In this document: positions 33,872-43,800 of the stretch, in pieces
Numbering within the stretch: position 1 is the first letter of the stretch
How the letters are laid out: each line of letters begins with the position of its first letter
Assembly: GCA_016715885.1 (NCBI GenBank)
Contig: JADJXL010000001.1
Coordinates: 452,001-516,000, forward strand
DNA: 64,000 bases
Direction of reading: 5' to 3'
From: Polyangiaceae bacterium
GTDB taxonomy: Bacteria > Myxococcota_A > Polyangia > Polyangiales > Polyangiaceae
Translations under genes and position numbers: made by a program
The notes under the pieces: generated by a model
What the model saw: only the letters and a program-made list of their open reading frames with translations
What the model was told of the DNA's origin: nothing
The model's database searches: none

Positions 33872-33939
33872 AACCAGGCCAGAATTTGCACGCTCGCTTC
33901 GCGCGCGTGGGACGCGCGCTGCGCGAGGCTAGTTTACGA

Positions 33940-33983
33940 TGGGGGGGCCGAGGCTCGGCCCCCCCATACCCCCCGAATTTGCC
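33940..33983. repeat. GC-rich hairpin and second copy of the dispersed repeat
   Basis: TGGGGGGGCCGA (33940-33951) pairs perfectly with TCGGCCCCCCCA (33955-33966) around a 3-nt loop. The overlapping segment 33961-33983 is the inverted copy of the 23-bp repeat at 30516-30538, with one mismatch. It lies after the proline-rich lipoprotein gene and may end its transcript. Confidence 0.75.
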
Positions 33984-34076
33984 TTGTTTCAAACAGAAAG
34001 CCCCTCCCAAGCCATTTGACACCAGCCACCGAGCGATTCATCATCCGGCCTCTCGATTATCCAAGGAGCTCTGAAC

Positions 34077-35243
34077 GTGTCGCATCCTCCGCTCACGCAA
34101 CTGTCGGAAGAAGAACGGCTTTTTCGAGACTCGGTGCTCGATTACGCCAAAAAACGCGTGGCCCCGCTCGTGTCCTCAATGGACGAAAAAGGTGCCGTCG
34201 AGTCCGGGCTTCTGCCGCCACTTTTCGAGCTCGGTTTGATGGGCGTCGAAGTTCCCGAGGCGTATGGTGGTGCAGGGTCGAGCTTTTTCAATGCGATCCT
34301 TGCCGTCGAGGCGCTCGCCGTCGTCGACCCCAGCATCAGTGTGCTCGTCGACGTGCAAAACACCCTCGTGGCCAATGCGTTTTTGCGCTGGGCGACGGAA
34401 GCGCAAAAACAAAAATACTTGCCGCGTTTGTGCCGTGAGTGGGTTGGATCGTATGCCTTGAGCGAAGCGGGCAGTGGATCCGATGCATTTGCTCTCGCGA
34501 CGCGAGCGGTGCAAAAAGATGGCCGCTGGGTGCTCAACGGCCGCAAGCTTTGGATCACCAATGCCAATGAAAGTTCGGTCTTCTTGGTATTCGCCAATGT
34601 CGATCCGTCGAAGGGATATCGCGGCATCACGGCGTTCATCGTCGAGCGATCTTTTCCGGGTTTTTCCGTGGGCAAAAAGGAAGACAAGCTTGGGATTCGC
34701 GCTTCGAGCACGTGCGAGCTGGTGCTCGAGGATTGCGAAGTGCCCGCGGAAAACGTGGTCGGCGAAGTCGGCAAGGGATACAAAATTGCCATTGAAACGC
34801 TCAACGAGGGGCGGATTGGCATTGGCGCGCAGATGATTGGTACGGCGCAGGGAGCTTTCGATCATGCCATGCGATACATGGGCGACCGAAAGCAGTTTGG
34901 CCAATCGATTGCGAGCTTTCAGGGCATGCAATTCCAATATGCGCGGGTGGCCGTCGAAATCGAAGCAGCGCGGCTCATGGTGTACAACGCGGCGCGCCTG
35001 AAGGACGCCGGACTGCCGTTCGTCAAGGAAGCGGCAATGGCCAAGCTCTTCGCGTCCGAAGTCGCCGAACGCACGGCATCGCAATGCGTCGAGTTTTTCG
35101 GCGGCGTGGGTTTTACCAAGGAATACCCCGCGGAGAAGTATTACCGCGACGCGAAAATTGGTAAGATTTACGAAGGCACGTCGAACATGCAGCTCTCGAC
35201 GATAGCAAAGCTCTTGCAAGCCGAATACGGGATCAAGGGCTAG
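34077..35243 (+). CDS. Acyl-CoA dehydrogenase, short/branched-chain type
   Basis: 388 aa from GTG 34077, with AAGGAG 8 nt upstream. It has all family stretches: the N-terminal helical domain, YALSEAGSGSDA (FAD and substrate binding), GRKLWITNA, RKQFGQSIASFQ and the C-terminal KIYEGTSN, whose Glu (~366) is the catalytic base. FAD-dependent alpha,beta-dehydrogenation of acyl-CoA passes electrons to ETF. The sequence style (LVDVQNTLVANAFLRWAT) is closest to the short/branched-chain and butyryl-CoA group. It converges on the SDR gene with a 4-nt overlap. Confidence 0.95.
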   Translation: MSHPPLTQLSEEERLFRDSVLDYAKKRVAPLVSSMDEKGAVESGLLPPLFELGLMGVEVPEAYGGAGSSFFNAILAVEALAVVDPSISVLVDVQNTLVANAFLRWATEAQKQKYLPRLCREWVGSYALSEAGSGSDAFALATRAVQKDGRWVLNGRKLWITNANESSVFLVFANVDPSKGYRGITAFIVERSFPGFSVGKKEDKLGIRASSTCELVLEDCEVPAENVVGEVGKGYKIAIETLNEGRIGIGAQMIGTAQGAFDHAMRYMGDRKQFGQSIASFQGMQFQYARVAVEIEAARLMVYNAARLKDAGLPFVKEAAMAKLFASEVAERTASQCVEFFGGVGFTKEYPAEKYYRDAKIGKIYEGTSNMQLSTIAKLLQAEYGIKG

Positions 35244-36013
35244 CCACCACTCGGCAACCTCTTCACCGGCGGCGTCAGCCTCGCCGTCACCCATCGAGCC
35301 AGCCGCGGAAACAATAGCGCAATCCCAAGCGACCCTGGATAAACCACGCGCGCCTTTTTCTTGTCCACCGCACGCACCACGAGCCTTGCAAGCTCGTCCG
35401 ACTTGCCAAGCGGCGACAGGCGCGATGCCCAGGTCGATTCGTATTTCCCGAGCCCCGTGATCCCCATGTCCGTCGCTACCGGCCCCGGATACACCGTGAC
35501 GACATGAATCCCCGTGTCACGCAATTCCCCGCGTAGTCCCTCGGATGCATTCGCCAGCGCCCCCTTCGATGCATTGTAATAATACATTCCGGGCATCGGC
35601 GTAATCGCGCACATGGATGCAATATCTACAATCGTGCCGCTCTTGCGCTCGAGCATTCCTGGAAGCACCGCGCGCACGATCCGCAATGGCGTAAACACAT
35701 TCAATCGCAAGAGCCGCTCGCCCTCCTCCGGAACCGCCAGCTCCGCAGGCTCGATATGCTGCACGCCCGCATTGTTCACGAGCACGTCGATCGGCCCGAG
35801 GGCCTTCTCCGCCGGCGCAATCCAATCCGTCGCGCGTTCGGGGATCGACAAATCCACTTCGTGTACGCTCGTCTGGGCGCCCAATTCTTTGGCGAGCGTT
35901 TCGAGGCGATCCTTACGCCGAGCGACCAGCGTCAGCGACGCTCCTTTGGCGCCCCAGGCGCGAGCCATCGCCTCACCAATCCCGACCGAAGCACCCGTAA
36001 TGGCAACGTGCAT
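35240..36013 (-). CDS. Short-chain dehydrogenase/reductase
   Basis: 257 aa. Classical SDR: TGASVGIG nucleotide-binding turn (6-13), ARRKDR favouring NADP(H), NNAGVQ, catalytic Ser in DIAS, and YYNASKGA with Tyr and Lys of the YxxxK motif. The C-terminal ~40 residues (GSLGIALLFPRLARWVTARL) are hydrophobic and basic, suggesting peripheral membrane association, as in fatty acid or sterol-acting SDRs. The substrate is unknown. Its stop overlaps the acyl-CoA dehydrogenase stop region. Confidence 0.92.
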   Translation of the reverse strand: MHVAITGASVGIGEAMARAWGAKGASLTLVARRKDRLETLAKELGAQTSVHEVDLSIPERATDWIAPAEKALGPIDVLVNNAGVQHIEPAELAVPEEGERLLRLNVFTPLRIVRAVLPGMLERKSGTIVDIASMCAITPMPGMYYYNASKGALANASEGLRGELRDTGIHVVTVYPGPVATDMGITGLGKYESTWASRLSPLGKSDELARLVVRAVDKKKARVVYPGSLGIALLFPRLARWVTARLTPPVKRLPSGG

Positions 36014-36277
36014 GGCCGCGTCTTACTACGCTTCGGACCCTACGTCACCTGGGTTGTGCTGCGCATCATCAGGGGTCGGCATCTTCGGCGACGCTCGAAG
36101 CCAAAGCTTCTCAAAAACAAACAAGACAACTGCTCTCAGAAAAGCTAAGCCAATCCAGCCCCCCACTCGTGAGCCTGAGGCCGTCGCGTATCCTCTTCAT
36201 GAAGGAATTGTGGTAAAGGTTGCAATGGGCACAAAAGGCATAGAAAAGCGCGATTGAGAAAGTCGAGGAGAGTTCAA

Positions 36278-36940
36278 ATGCAAAATTACAGTTTTCGGAA
36301 GTACCAATTTCTCAGTTTGCGCCTTTGGCACTGGGCGAATTCCATTGTCATCTTGGGCTTACTTGGGACGGTTCTCATCAGAAAAACATTTTTGAGCTGG
36401 CGCACGAATGCGGCCTTGATCGAAGAGAAAATGAAAGCGGAGGGTACTCCAGTCACGCCAGAACTTGCTAAGGAGATTGCCGTCGCCATTCGCAACCCGT
36501 TATGGGACTGGCATATCTATTTGGGATTTGTTTTGGGATTTCTTCTCCTCGCTCGAATTCTGATCGCGATTATTATTGAGAAGAAAAGCCCTGGGTTTTC
36601 GGCCATCAAAGTCGCCTTCGGCATCAAACAGGTTCCAAAGGAAGAAAGAACGAGGGCCCTGCATTTTACGGCTGTAAAGGCCGGATACGCCATTTTTTAC
36701 GTTGTAACTCTACTCATGGTGATTACAGGTTTTCTTCTGAATTTCAAAGCGGAGATTGGGCTGTCCAGAGACCTTGCTGCTACAACCAAAGAGATTCACG
36801 AAATCATGATGTGGTTCTTTGTATTCTTTGTCGGTGGTCATATCATTGGAGTCGTCTTGGCTGAAAATCGCTCGGACCCAGGAATTGTTTCCGATATGAT
36901 CCATGGCGGAAAATCGGAGCAAAATCCACGTTCAGAATAG
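36278..36940 (+). CDS. Cytochrome b561-like membrane protein, low GC (probable transfer)
   Basis: 220 aa from ATG 36278, with GAGGAGAG just upstream. Four hydrophobic helices carry paired histidines suitable for haem b: LRLWHWANS near the start, WDWHIYLGF, LHFTAVKAGYAIF, and EIHEIMMWFFVFFVGGHIIGV. The layout fits the prokaryotic cytochrome b561 / hydrogenase-type b subunit superfamily, which transfers electrons across the membrane. The base composition is clearly poorer in GC than the neighbours (A/T-ending codons, AAA/ATT/TTT frequent), starting in the upstream leader. This suggests recent acquisition. No partner oxidoreductase is adjacent. Confidence 0.8.
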   Translation: MQNYSFRKYQFLSLRLWHWANSIVILGLLGTVLIRKTFLSWRTNAALIEEKMKAEGTPVTPELAKEIAVAIRNPLWDWHIYLGFVLGFLLLARILIAIIIEKKSPGFSAIKVAFGIKQVPKEERTRALHFTAVKAGYAIFYVVTLLMVITGFLLNFKAEIGLSRDLAATTKEIHEIMMWFFVFFVGGHIIGVVLAENRSDPGIVSDMIHGGKSEQNPRSE

Positions 36941-37554
36941 TCGCGTGCCTCATCCAAGGCGTGGCCGATGACGTGAGGCGGCGTAGGCGCGTCATCGGCA
37001 AAATGGGCGGGTTGTTTCCTTTAACCGAGCGCCTGTCAGCGGTTGATGGACCACCGACGATGTTGAGTCGACTACCTACCATCGATTGATGGAGCACCGA
37101 CGCCCGCTCGATGGAGCACCTGTCAGCGATCGATGGACCACCGATGGTGTTGAGTCGACGACCTACCATCGATCGATGGAGCGCCGACGCCCGTTCGATG
37201 GAGCACCTGTCAGCGATCGATGGACCACCGACGATGTCGAGTCGAATACGTATCATGGGTTGATGGCGCATCTGTCGGTGCGCGATGGACGGCGCGCCGA
37301 GCGGTGCTTCAGCAGGCGCGGGTCTCCAATTGGTGTGTTGTTTCGTCTGGTTGTATGGCATCTGCGAGGCTCGATGAAGCGAGCGTGTCCGACCAAATCC
37401 CAAGCGCTTGATGGCTCACGCCGTGCGGATGTGACCGGGCGGGTCGGTAACTGGGCGACGTAAGCGCATCATCGGAAAATGGATGACTTGTTTTCGGTGC
37501 GAGGTGTAGCCTCGAACGACATCGCTGCGGAATCCTCAAAACACATCTTCGAAC
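36941..37554. repeat. Gene-poor segment with imperfect flanking direct repeats
   Basis: About 610 bp between the cytochrome b561-like gene and the four-gene operon. A 35-bp element at 36983-37017 (GTAGGCGCGTCATCGGCAAA...) recurs at 37460-37493 (GTAAGCGCATCATCGGAAAA...) with about 28 of 35 positions equal. Between them lies an 87-bp tandem repeat. Open frames exist on both strands, but they follow the repeat period and have no other support. Confidence 0.7.
37029..37290. repeat. 87-bp tandem repeat, three copies
   Basis: Units start at 37029, 37116 and 37203; the third is diverged at its end. Units 1 and 2 differ at about ten positions. Each contains several GATGGA(C/G)CACC-type cores spaced about 22, 22 and 43 bp, so the 87-bp unit is itself built from four ~22-bp subrepeats. 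Being 29 codons long, it keeps reading frames open on both strands. Confidence 0.85.
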
Positions 37555-38862
37555 ATGGTCTTTTTCACCAAGATTGATGATCGCGCCAAGGTGAAGGGAT
37601 CTCGCGATCCCCTCGGTATCGAACCGATCTGGAGCGCCTTCGGGCGCGAGGTGATCGGCAATTTGACCACGGTCACGACCTCGCTGCGGAGCTTTACCAC
37701 GCTCTTGCTCGGGCTCTGGTTCGCCGATCGCCTCATCGAGCGAGGAGCAGCGCGCGAAGAGCAGCGGCTCGCCCTGTTCCTGCGCGCTGAGCAGCTCGTG
37801 GCGTATTGCCGACTCGCGAGCGGCACCGACGATCTCTCGGGCGATCTTCGCGGCATCGAACGCGTCAAAGCACGCCTCGCAAACGAAAAGAACGTCACCA
37901 TCTCGGAAGAACCGGCACACCAGATCTTGAGCGATCAGCGGACCTATGGCTTGTGGGGCTTGTATAGCCAAGCTGCGCGGAAGAGCGGTCTGCTCGATCC
38001 ATATTCGCAAAGGCTCACGCCCCATGCGACGGAGTTCATGGAGAAGTTCCACGACCAACGCCTCAAGAAGGTCTCCCGCCTGATTGAAGAGATCCTCGCG
38101 AAGAAGGGCCCCTTTCGCTTCGATCCATCGGACAAACACGCATTGTGCGCCAAGCTCCTCGCCGAGCAGCACGCGCCGCACGTGGACGGCGTCGAAGGTG
38201 GGTTTTACCTGAAGGCACTCGTCGAGGGCGGTGAGGGCAAACCTCTGCAACGCGATCTCTGGCAAATGATGGTGAAGGTCTATGACGAGCAGCCATCGCT
38301 GTGGGGGACCTGGTTTGGCATGAACGACCTCTCCAAGCTTACGAGCCGAGCGGAGAAAGAAGGCCGACTCGAATTGGCAGAGCGGCTCTCGTACATCCGC
38401 ACCATCGAGCCCATTCTCGGTGCCTCGGCACGGTTCTTCGGATATTTGATGCGGTGTGGGGGCCGAACCGTAAAGAGCGTCGCCGCCGATGTCCGCAAGG
38501 CCTGGGGCCGCGGGCTCCTTCACCTCGACCCCGGCGTATTGCCAGTAGGCGCGCTCTTGCTCCTCGATCGAGCCTCGTCAATGGATGCGCGCGAGCGGAT
38601 CATGAAGCTCGGCGAGGCGATGCGCGCCGGGCATTATGAAGATGCAATTCACTTCGTGCTCCAGCAAAATCAGGCCGTCATGCAGGCTCGAGGCGGGGCG
38701 CCCTGGATCAAGATCGAAGGCGATAAACTTTCTGTCCGCTTTCGCGGCGACGATTTTCCTCCCCTCCCTTCCCAGAGCGAACTACTGGGGCTCTGGGTCA
38801 ATTCCTATTTTTTGGGCAGCCTGAAGGCCATCGGGCGCTCGCTCCGGGAGCAGGCGCGATGA
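37555..38862 (+). CDS. Unknown 435-aa protein, first gene of a PLD/helicase operon
   Basis: 435 aa. No named domain is visible. Features: an N-terminal segment with moderate hydrophobicity (LRSFTTLLLGLWFADRLIERGAAREEQRL), a possible winged-helix stretch near residues 130-165 (YGLWGLYSQAARKSGLL..., RLTPHATEFM), and a helical, Arg/Lys-rich C-terminal half. It is soluble overall. It is coupled to the next gene by a 4-nt overlap (ATGA), so it belongs to the same system as the PLD-like and helicase proteins. A DNA-recognition or specificity role is a guess from context. The ATG at 37555 has no clear ribosome binding site. Confidence 0.75.
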   Translation: MVFFTKIDDRAKVKGSRDPLGIEPIWSAFGREVIGNLTTVTTSLRSFTTLLLGLWFADRLIERGAAREEQRLALFLRAEQLVAYCRLASGTDDLSGDLRGIERVKARLANEKNVTISEEPAHQILSDQRTYGLWGLYSQAARKSGLLDPYSQRLTPHATEFMEKFHDQRLKKVSRLIEEILAKKGPFRFDPSDKHALCAKLLAEQHAPHVDGVEGGFYLKALVEGGEGKPLQRDLWQMMVKVYDEQPSLWGTWFGMNDLSKLTSRAEKEGRLELAERLSYIRTIEPILGASARFFGYLMRCGGRTVKSVAADVRKAWGRGLLHLDPGVLPVGALLLLDRASSMDARERIMKLGEAMRAGHYEDAIHFVLQQNQAVMQARGGAPWIKIEGDKLSVRFRGDDFPPLPSQSELLGLWVNSYFLGSLKAIGRSLREQAR

Positions 38863-40889
38863 TGGCGAGCCCCATTCCGCAAAAAGCTCTCTGCGACGCA
38901 CTTCGCGACGCAATCGGCGATAGCCACGTCGAGGCCGCGTTGTTCACGACGTACGCGTTCGAGCCGTCGTTCTTCGAGGAGAACGTGCTGCCCGTCCTCT
39001 GGGACAAGACCCTCTCCCACAACGTCCGGGCGCGACTCGCCCAAATGGAGCGAGAGCTGCTCAAGATGAATACGGACATCGCCGTATATTACGATCGAGC
39101 AGGGCTCGACACCTCGGCCTCTCCGCTCCTCCGCGTCAAATATCACGGAATTGTCCGAAAAAGAGGCACGCGCTTCCACCCCAAGGTGGTCCTCGCGCTC
39201 GTGGCCAAAGATGGCGAAAGACGCCTCCTCGTCTGCGTCTCCTCGGCGAATCTGACAGAGGCTGGGTACTTCACCAACCTCGAGTGCGCGCATATCGAGG
39301 AAGTATACGAGAATGGGAGATGCTCGTTTCGAGACGCGCTCCGCACGTTCCTGCAAAACATTCGCCGCAGCATGCCCCCCGAAACCGAGCATGCGGCGCT
39401 CGACGCAATCGCGCGTTTTCTGCATCGGAGCGTCGGGAACGACGACCGCGGAAAAAAGTGGCTCTACGTGGGGGGAGAGTCGCTTACAGATTTCCTCGAG
39501 CCAAAGCTCGTGCGGGGTGTCCGGGATCGTTGCGAATTGGAGATTGTATCTCCGTATTTCGACGAGGAGGACGCCGCTCCGCTCAAAGCCCTCCAGGAAG
39601 CGCTCTCTCCCAGGGAGACACGCATCTATTTGCCGACAGACGAGCACGGAAACGCGACGTGCTCAGCCGAATACTTCGCGACCGTGAAGAAAATCGCCAC
39701 GTGGTCCGATCTGCCCGCGGAGCACCTGCGATCCTCCGAAAAGGACAACAAGGCGCTGCCGCGCAGAGTGCACGCAAAGCATTACCGAATCTTGGTGGAC
39801 GACGGGCGGGAATACTCGCTCGTGGGCTCTGTGAATCTCACGAATGCGGCTCACGATGGTGCGAACAAGGGAAATCAAGAGGCCGCGTTCTTCATCCAAG
39901 AAAAACAGCACAGCGGCCCGCGCCCTTTGCTCGAGCCCCTCGACAAGAAGCGAGAACCCAAGAAGTTTTTGGAGGCGAAAGACGGAGGCTCGGACGATGT
40001 CGCAACAGACGTAGTGATCCTACCGCTCACCCTGGTTTATGACTGGTCAGAACGGACAGCCCATTATTTCTGGGACAAGAAGGTCGGAAAGCCGCCATCG
40101 AGCATGGCGATATCGTCCGCAGGTGTACCGATTACGACGATCTCGCTCGTCGTGGGCGGAGAATGGCAGGAGCTGTTGCCAAACGCCGCGCGCTCGCTCG
40201 GTGAAAAGCTCCGCGGGACGTCGTTCGTCACCGTGAAAGCGGACGATCTGCCGGAGGTGATCATGCTCGTCGAGGAGACGGGCCTGAAACCCTCGTGCGT
40301 TGCGGGATTGCGCTGGACAGCCGAAGACATTTTGCTCGCGTGGTCCTCGCTCAGCGACGAGCAACGGCAGATCGTGCTGGAGCGGTCGCTCGAAATTGCG
40401 GGTTCGCTGGGAGATACAGGGGGGCGGACGGAATCGCTCGAGAATGCCGGCAAGAGCCTGTTCGATACCGTGGCCGGCATCTATCAAGGTTTCTTCCGGC
40501 TGGAAGAGCGTGTCATCGGTGCGGTGGAGAAGGGCCGGCATAAAGAGGCCGACTTTCTGCTCTTCGGCACAGGGTACGATACGCTTCCAGCTCTGCTCGA
40601 TCAGATCGAAAAGGACGAGGCAGGTGATCGCGTCAAGCGCTACATCACATTGCTCTGTGCAGAGGCGATTTTCACGCGTCTGCTTCGCCGCGAAGGGGCA
40701 ATGTCGAATTTCCTCGCGGAGCGCCAAGACAAAAAGACCGAAATTGTGCGTCGTGCCAAAAAGAGCGCCGAGAGGATACGCGAGACCTTCTCGTTTGGGG
40801 ACGATGTTCATCGGCAAAAATTCTTCAAGTGGTTCGAGCGCTGGTTTCAGAAAAACGTCATGCGCGACGACGAGGAGGATGCAGGATGA
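38859..40889 (+). CDS. Phospholipase D-like nuclease-type protein of the operon
   Basis: 676 aa. Two PLD half-sites are visible: HPK at 107-109 followed by SSANLT (128-133), and HAK at 305-307 followed by GSVNLT (323-328). The pattern H-x-K with a downstream N in GSxN is the phosphohydrolase core of PLD-type nucleases (BfiI, DrmC, NucT-like). The C-terminal ~300 residues are a helical region with no recognised domain. No signal peptide, so it acts inside the cell, plausibly on nucleic acid. It overlaps both neighbours by 4 nt, implying fixed stoichiometry with the helicase. Confidence 0.85.
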   Translation: MMASPIPQKALCDALRDAIGDSHVEAALFTTYAFEPSFFEENVLPVLWDKTLSHNVRARLAQMERELLKMNTDIAVYYDRAGLDTSASPLLRVKYHGIVRKRGTRFHPKVVLALVAKDGERRLLVCVSSANLTEAGYFTNLECAHIEEVYENGRCSFRDALRTFLQNIRRSMPPETEHAALDAIARFLHRSVGNDDRGKKWLYVGGESLTDFLEPKLVRGVRDRCELEIVSPYFDEEDAAPLKALQEALSPRETRIYLPTDEHGNATCSAEYFATVKKIATWSDLPAEHLRSSEKDNKALPRRVHAKHYRILVDDGREYSLVGSVNLTNAAHDGANKGNQEAAFFIQEKQHSGPRPLLEPLDKKREPKKFLEAKDGGSDDVATDVVILPLTLVYDWSERTAHYFWDKKVGKPPSSMAISSAGVPITTISLVVGGEWQELLPNAARSLGEKLRGTSFVTVKADDLPEVIMLVEETGLKPSCVAGLRWTAEDILLAWSSLSDEQRQIVLERSLEIAGSLGDTGGRTESLENAGKSLFDTVAGIYQGFFRLEERVIGAVEKGRHKEADFLLFGTGYDTLPALLDQIEKDEAGDRVKRYITLLCAEAIFTRLLRREGAMSNFLAERQDKKTEIVRRAKKSAERIRETFSFGDDVHRQKFFKWFERWFQKNVMRDDEEDAG

Positions 40890-43800
40890 AAAAAGACATC
40901 GCACGCATTGGCCTCGACGAGGCAAAAAAGCTCCTCGATTTTCGTGCGAATGGCGTCATCGAGCGCGACATCGCCGACGGTCAATTGCGCGGCGCCGTCG
41001 CGCTTCACAACATCCTGGCCTCCGAGGGGTTCGCCTACCTCGCGGACGAGGTCGGGATGGGAAAGACATATATCGCGCTGGGTGTGTTGTGCCTGCTCAG
41101 GTTCGCGCATCCGAACCTCCGCGTGCTCGTGATCGCGCCCAAGCAAAACATCCAAGAAAAATGGCTGAAGGATTGGAAGAACCTCGTCAAGACAAACTAC
41201 CGCGCAACGGATCTCCTGGTTCGCTCATTCCAAGGTTTGCCCACTCGCCCTGCAATCGTTTGCTCGAATTTGGTTCACTGGGCCATCGAGGCCGTGAAGA
41301 ACCCGGATCGAGACACGTTCATCAGACTCCCGAGCTTCAGTTTCGGGCTGTCTCAAGACAAAGGTAAGGCGCGAGAAGGCAAACAGGCACTCTGGAACAA
41401 GCTCGCCAAGGGCGCGCCGATGCTGAAGCGGATCGATCTGGATCCGGCATCGCTCGACAATGACGCATTCAAGGATGCTTTCGCGCGGGGCGTGAACGCT
41501 CTGCTGCCGCATTACGATCTCGTGATCGTGGATGAAGCGCATAATCTAAAGCATGGGTATGGCGAGGTGGGCCGCGTTTCCTCCCGAAACCGCTTGCTCG
41601 CGCTCACGCTCGGGTCGGCGACGGACGGAGCGCATGAGGCATTTCCGTCCTACGGGCGGCGCTTCGACCGGGTGCTCTTCCTGTCGGCAACGCCGCTGGA
41701 GAGCGATTACGCTGAACTCTACCGCCAATTGGCGTTGTTCGGGTTTGGCGAGGCCGTGAAGGACCTCCATGGAGAAGCGGCGGAAGAGCACGCCAAGAAG
41801 ATTCTGATTCGCCGCCTGACGCGCATCCACGTGGCAGGAGAGCCTCATACCAAAAATATGTATCGGCGAGAGTGGCGCGGCGGCGGTGTGACGATGCACG
41901 ACGAGCCGCTGGAGATTCCGAACGACGAACAGCGTCTGACGGTGGCCCTCGTGCAACGCAAGGTGGCGGAGGTCATCCGACATCCGAAGTTCGACAAGAC
42001 ATTCCAGATGGGCATGCTCGCCTCGTTTGAAAGCTTCGGACAAACGGCGGGGCGAAAGAAGAGGGACGCCGCGCGCGAGGGCGATGCCGTTTTCGCAGGA
42101 TCGGACCAAACGGACGAGCCCGAGGAGCGCGAGGGAGCGGACGTCGACATCATCGGCAGACTTCGACAATCGTATTCCAAGAACGTGGAGGACAGAGGCT
42201 TGCCTCACCCCAAGATGGACGCAGTCGTCGCGAGCCTAGTCGACGCGAGCCTGGGGTCGGTTTTCGACCAGGGAGACAAGGCGCTCATTTTCGTGCGCCG
42301 GGTCGCGAGCGTCCGGGAAATCGGGGACAAACTCCGTCATGGTTACGATGCGTGGATCGAGGACAAACTCCGCCAAGAGCTTGGCGAGGCAATGAGCGGG
42401 GAGCTTCGAAAGATCTTCGAGGAGTATCGTGACTGGCGACGATCGCGAGGAGCCGCCCAGCAGCAGAACGAAGAGGCTCGGGTTGAGCCGCAAGGGGACG
42501 AGAACACGGGGGAGGCGGAGCTCGTGCCCGAGGAAAGGCGCGAGGAGCTCGACGAGCTGGACGATGACGTGACGTTCTTCGCCTGGTTTTTCCGCGGCAA
42601 AGGCCCAGAAAAACGTTTTTCGGGGGCGTCTTTCCGGAACAACCAGCTCCAGGGCGAGACATCGCCGTTTGGAACGTTCTTCGAGGAGAATTACGTCGCG
42701 CTCTTGCTTGGGCCAGCAGCTTTGCAAGATCCGCTTGGCACGCTTGTGCAGGCGGTGGATGAGGATCGAGGGCGTCTGACGGAGCGGCTGCGGGGTATTG
42801 CTGCAACGCAGGTGCAGAAAAGACGGGGCGAGATCTCGCGGCGCGCTTATTTCGAGGCCTATCAGGCCGCGGCGCTGGTGGCGCTCGCGGAGGCGCGGTC
42901 GTTCAGAGACAAGCAACGCGCGGAAACGCTGCTCGAATGGCGCTTTCCGGGCGCGAAGCGCGAGCCAGAGGTCGACGTGAAGCACTCGTTCCCTGGACCC
43001 GAGGCGTACCTGGGCGTCCGGACGTTCTTCTCCGAGGTCGAGAGGCGCCCTGCGCTTGCGCAATCGCTCTTTCCGGAAAAAATCGCGGATTCCCGTGAAT
43101 TTGCTCGCGATCGGGAGCTTCGGCGCGAGCTTTTGGCCCACGCGGCTCGGCTCGGACATTCGTTCATTACGCTCTTTTCGCTCGCGGCGAGGATGTTTGG
43201 GTCGCTCGAGGCGCGGCGGGCCGAGCGAGGTCAAGATTATGCAACGCGGCTCATTGATCAATATTGCGATCGTCTTGAAACCGAGCGCGGAAAGCCTGGC
43301 TTCTCCGCGATGCGCGAGCTTGAAAGCATTGCGGAGCATTTCCACGAGATCTTTCGGCTCAACTTCGAGAAAGCCGCGGAGGCCAAGAACACCGAGGCGA
43401 TACGCAAGCTCATTCGCGACGAGCTGTCTTCACAGCGCCCTGTCGCGGGCATGAGTGGAGGCGTGACCCCACGCATCGTGAAGCAATTCCGCATGCCGGG
43501 GTATCCCGTCGTCCTCGTCACCACGGACGTCCTCAAGGAAGGCGAGGATCTGCACACGTTCTGCTCGAAGGTGATTCATTACGGAATTGCGTGGAACCCG
43601 TCGGAGATGGAGCAGAAGACCGGGCGGATCGACCGGATTGGCTCGGCGACGCATCGACGGCTCGCCAAACTCGAAGGGCGCATCAATGAGCATGAAAAGC
43701 TTCAGACGCAGTATCCCTACCTCCTGGAAACGGTCGAGCGTTTGCAGATGGCGCGGCTCTTTCGCAAGATGAACAAGTTTGTCCGATCCATGCATACCTC

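Noticed and set aside
37029..37290. CRISPR array
   Set aside because: Tandem units are contiguous with no spacers.
36843..37403. 186-aa minus-strand open frame, and 125-aa plus-strand frame (37086-37463), across the tandem repeat
   Set aside because: Both stay open because the 87-bp unit is a multiple of three. The minus frame overlaps the cytochrome gene; neither has a ribosome binding site or a non-repeat domain.
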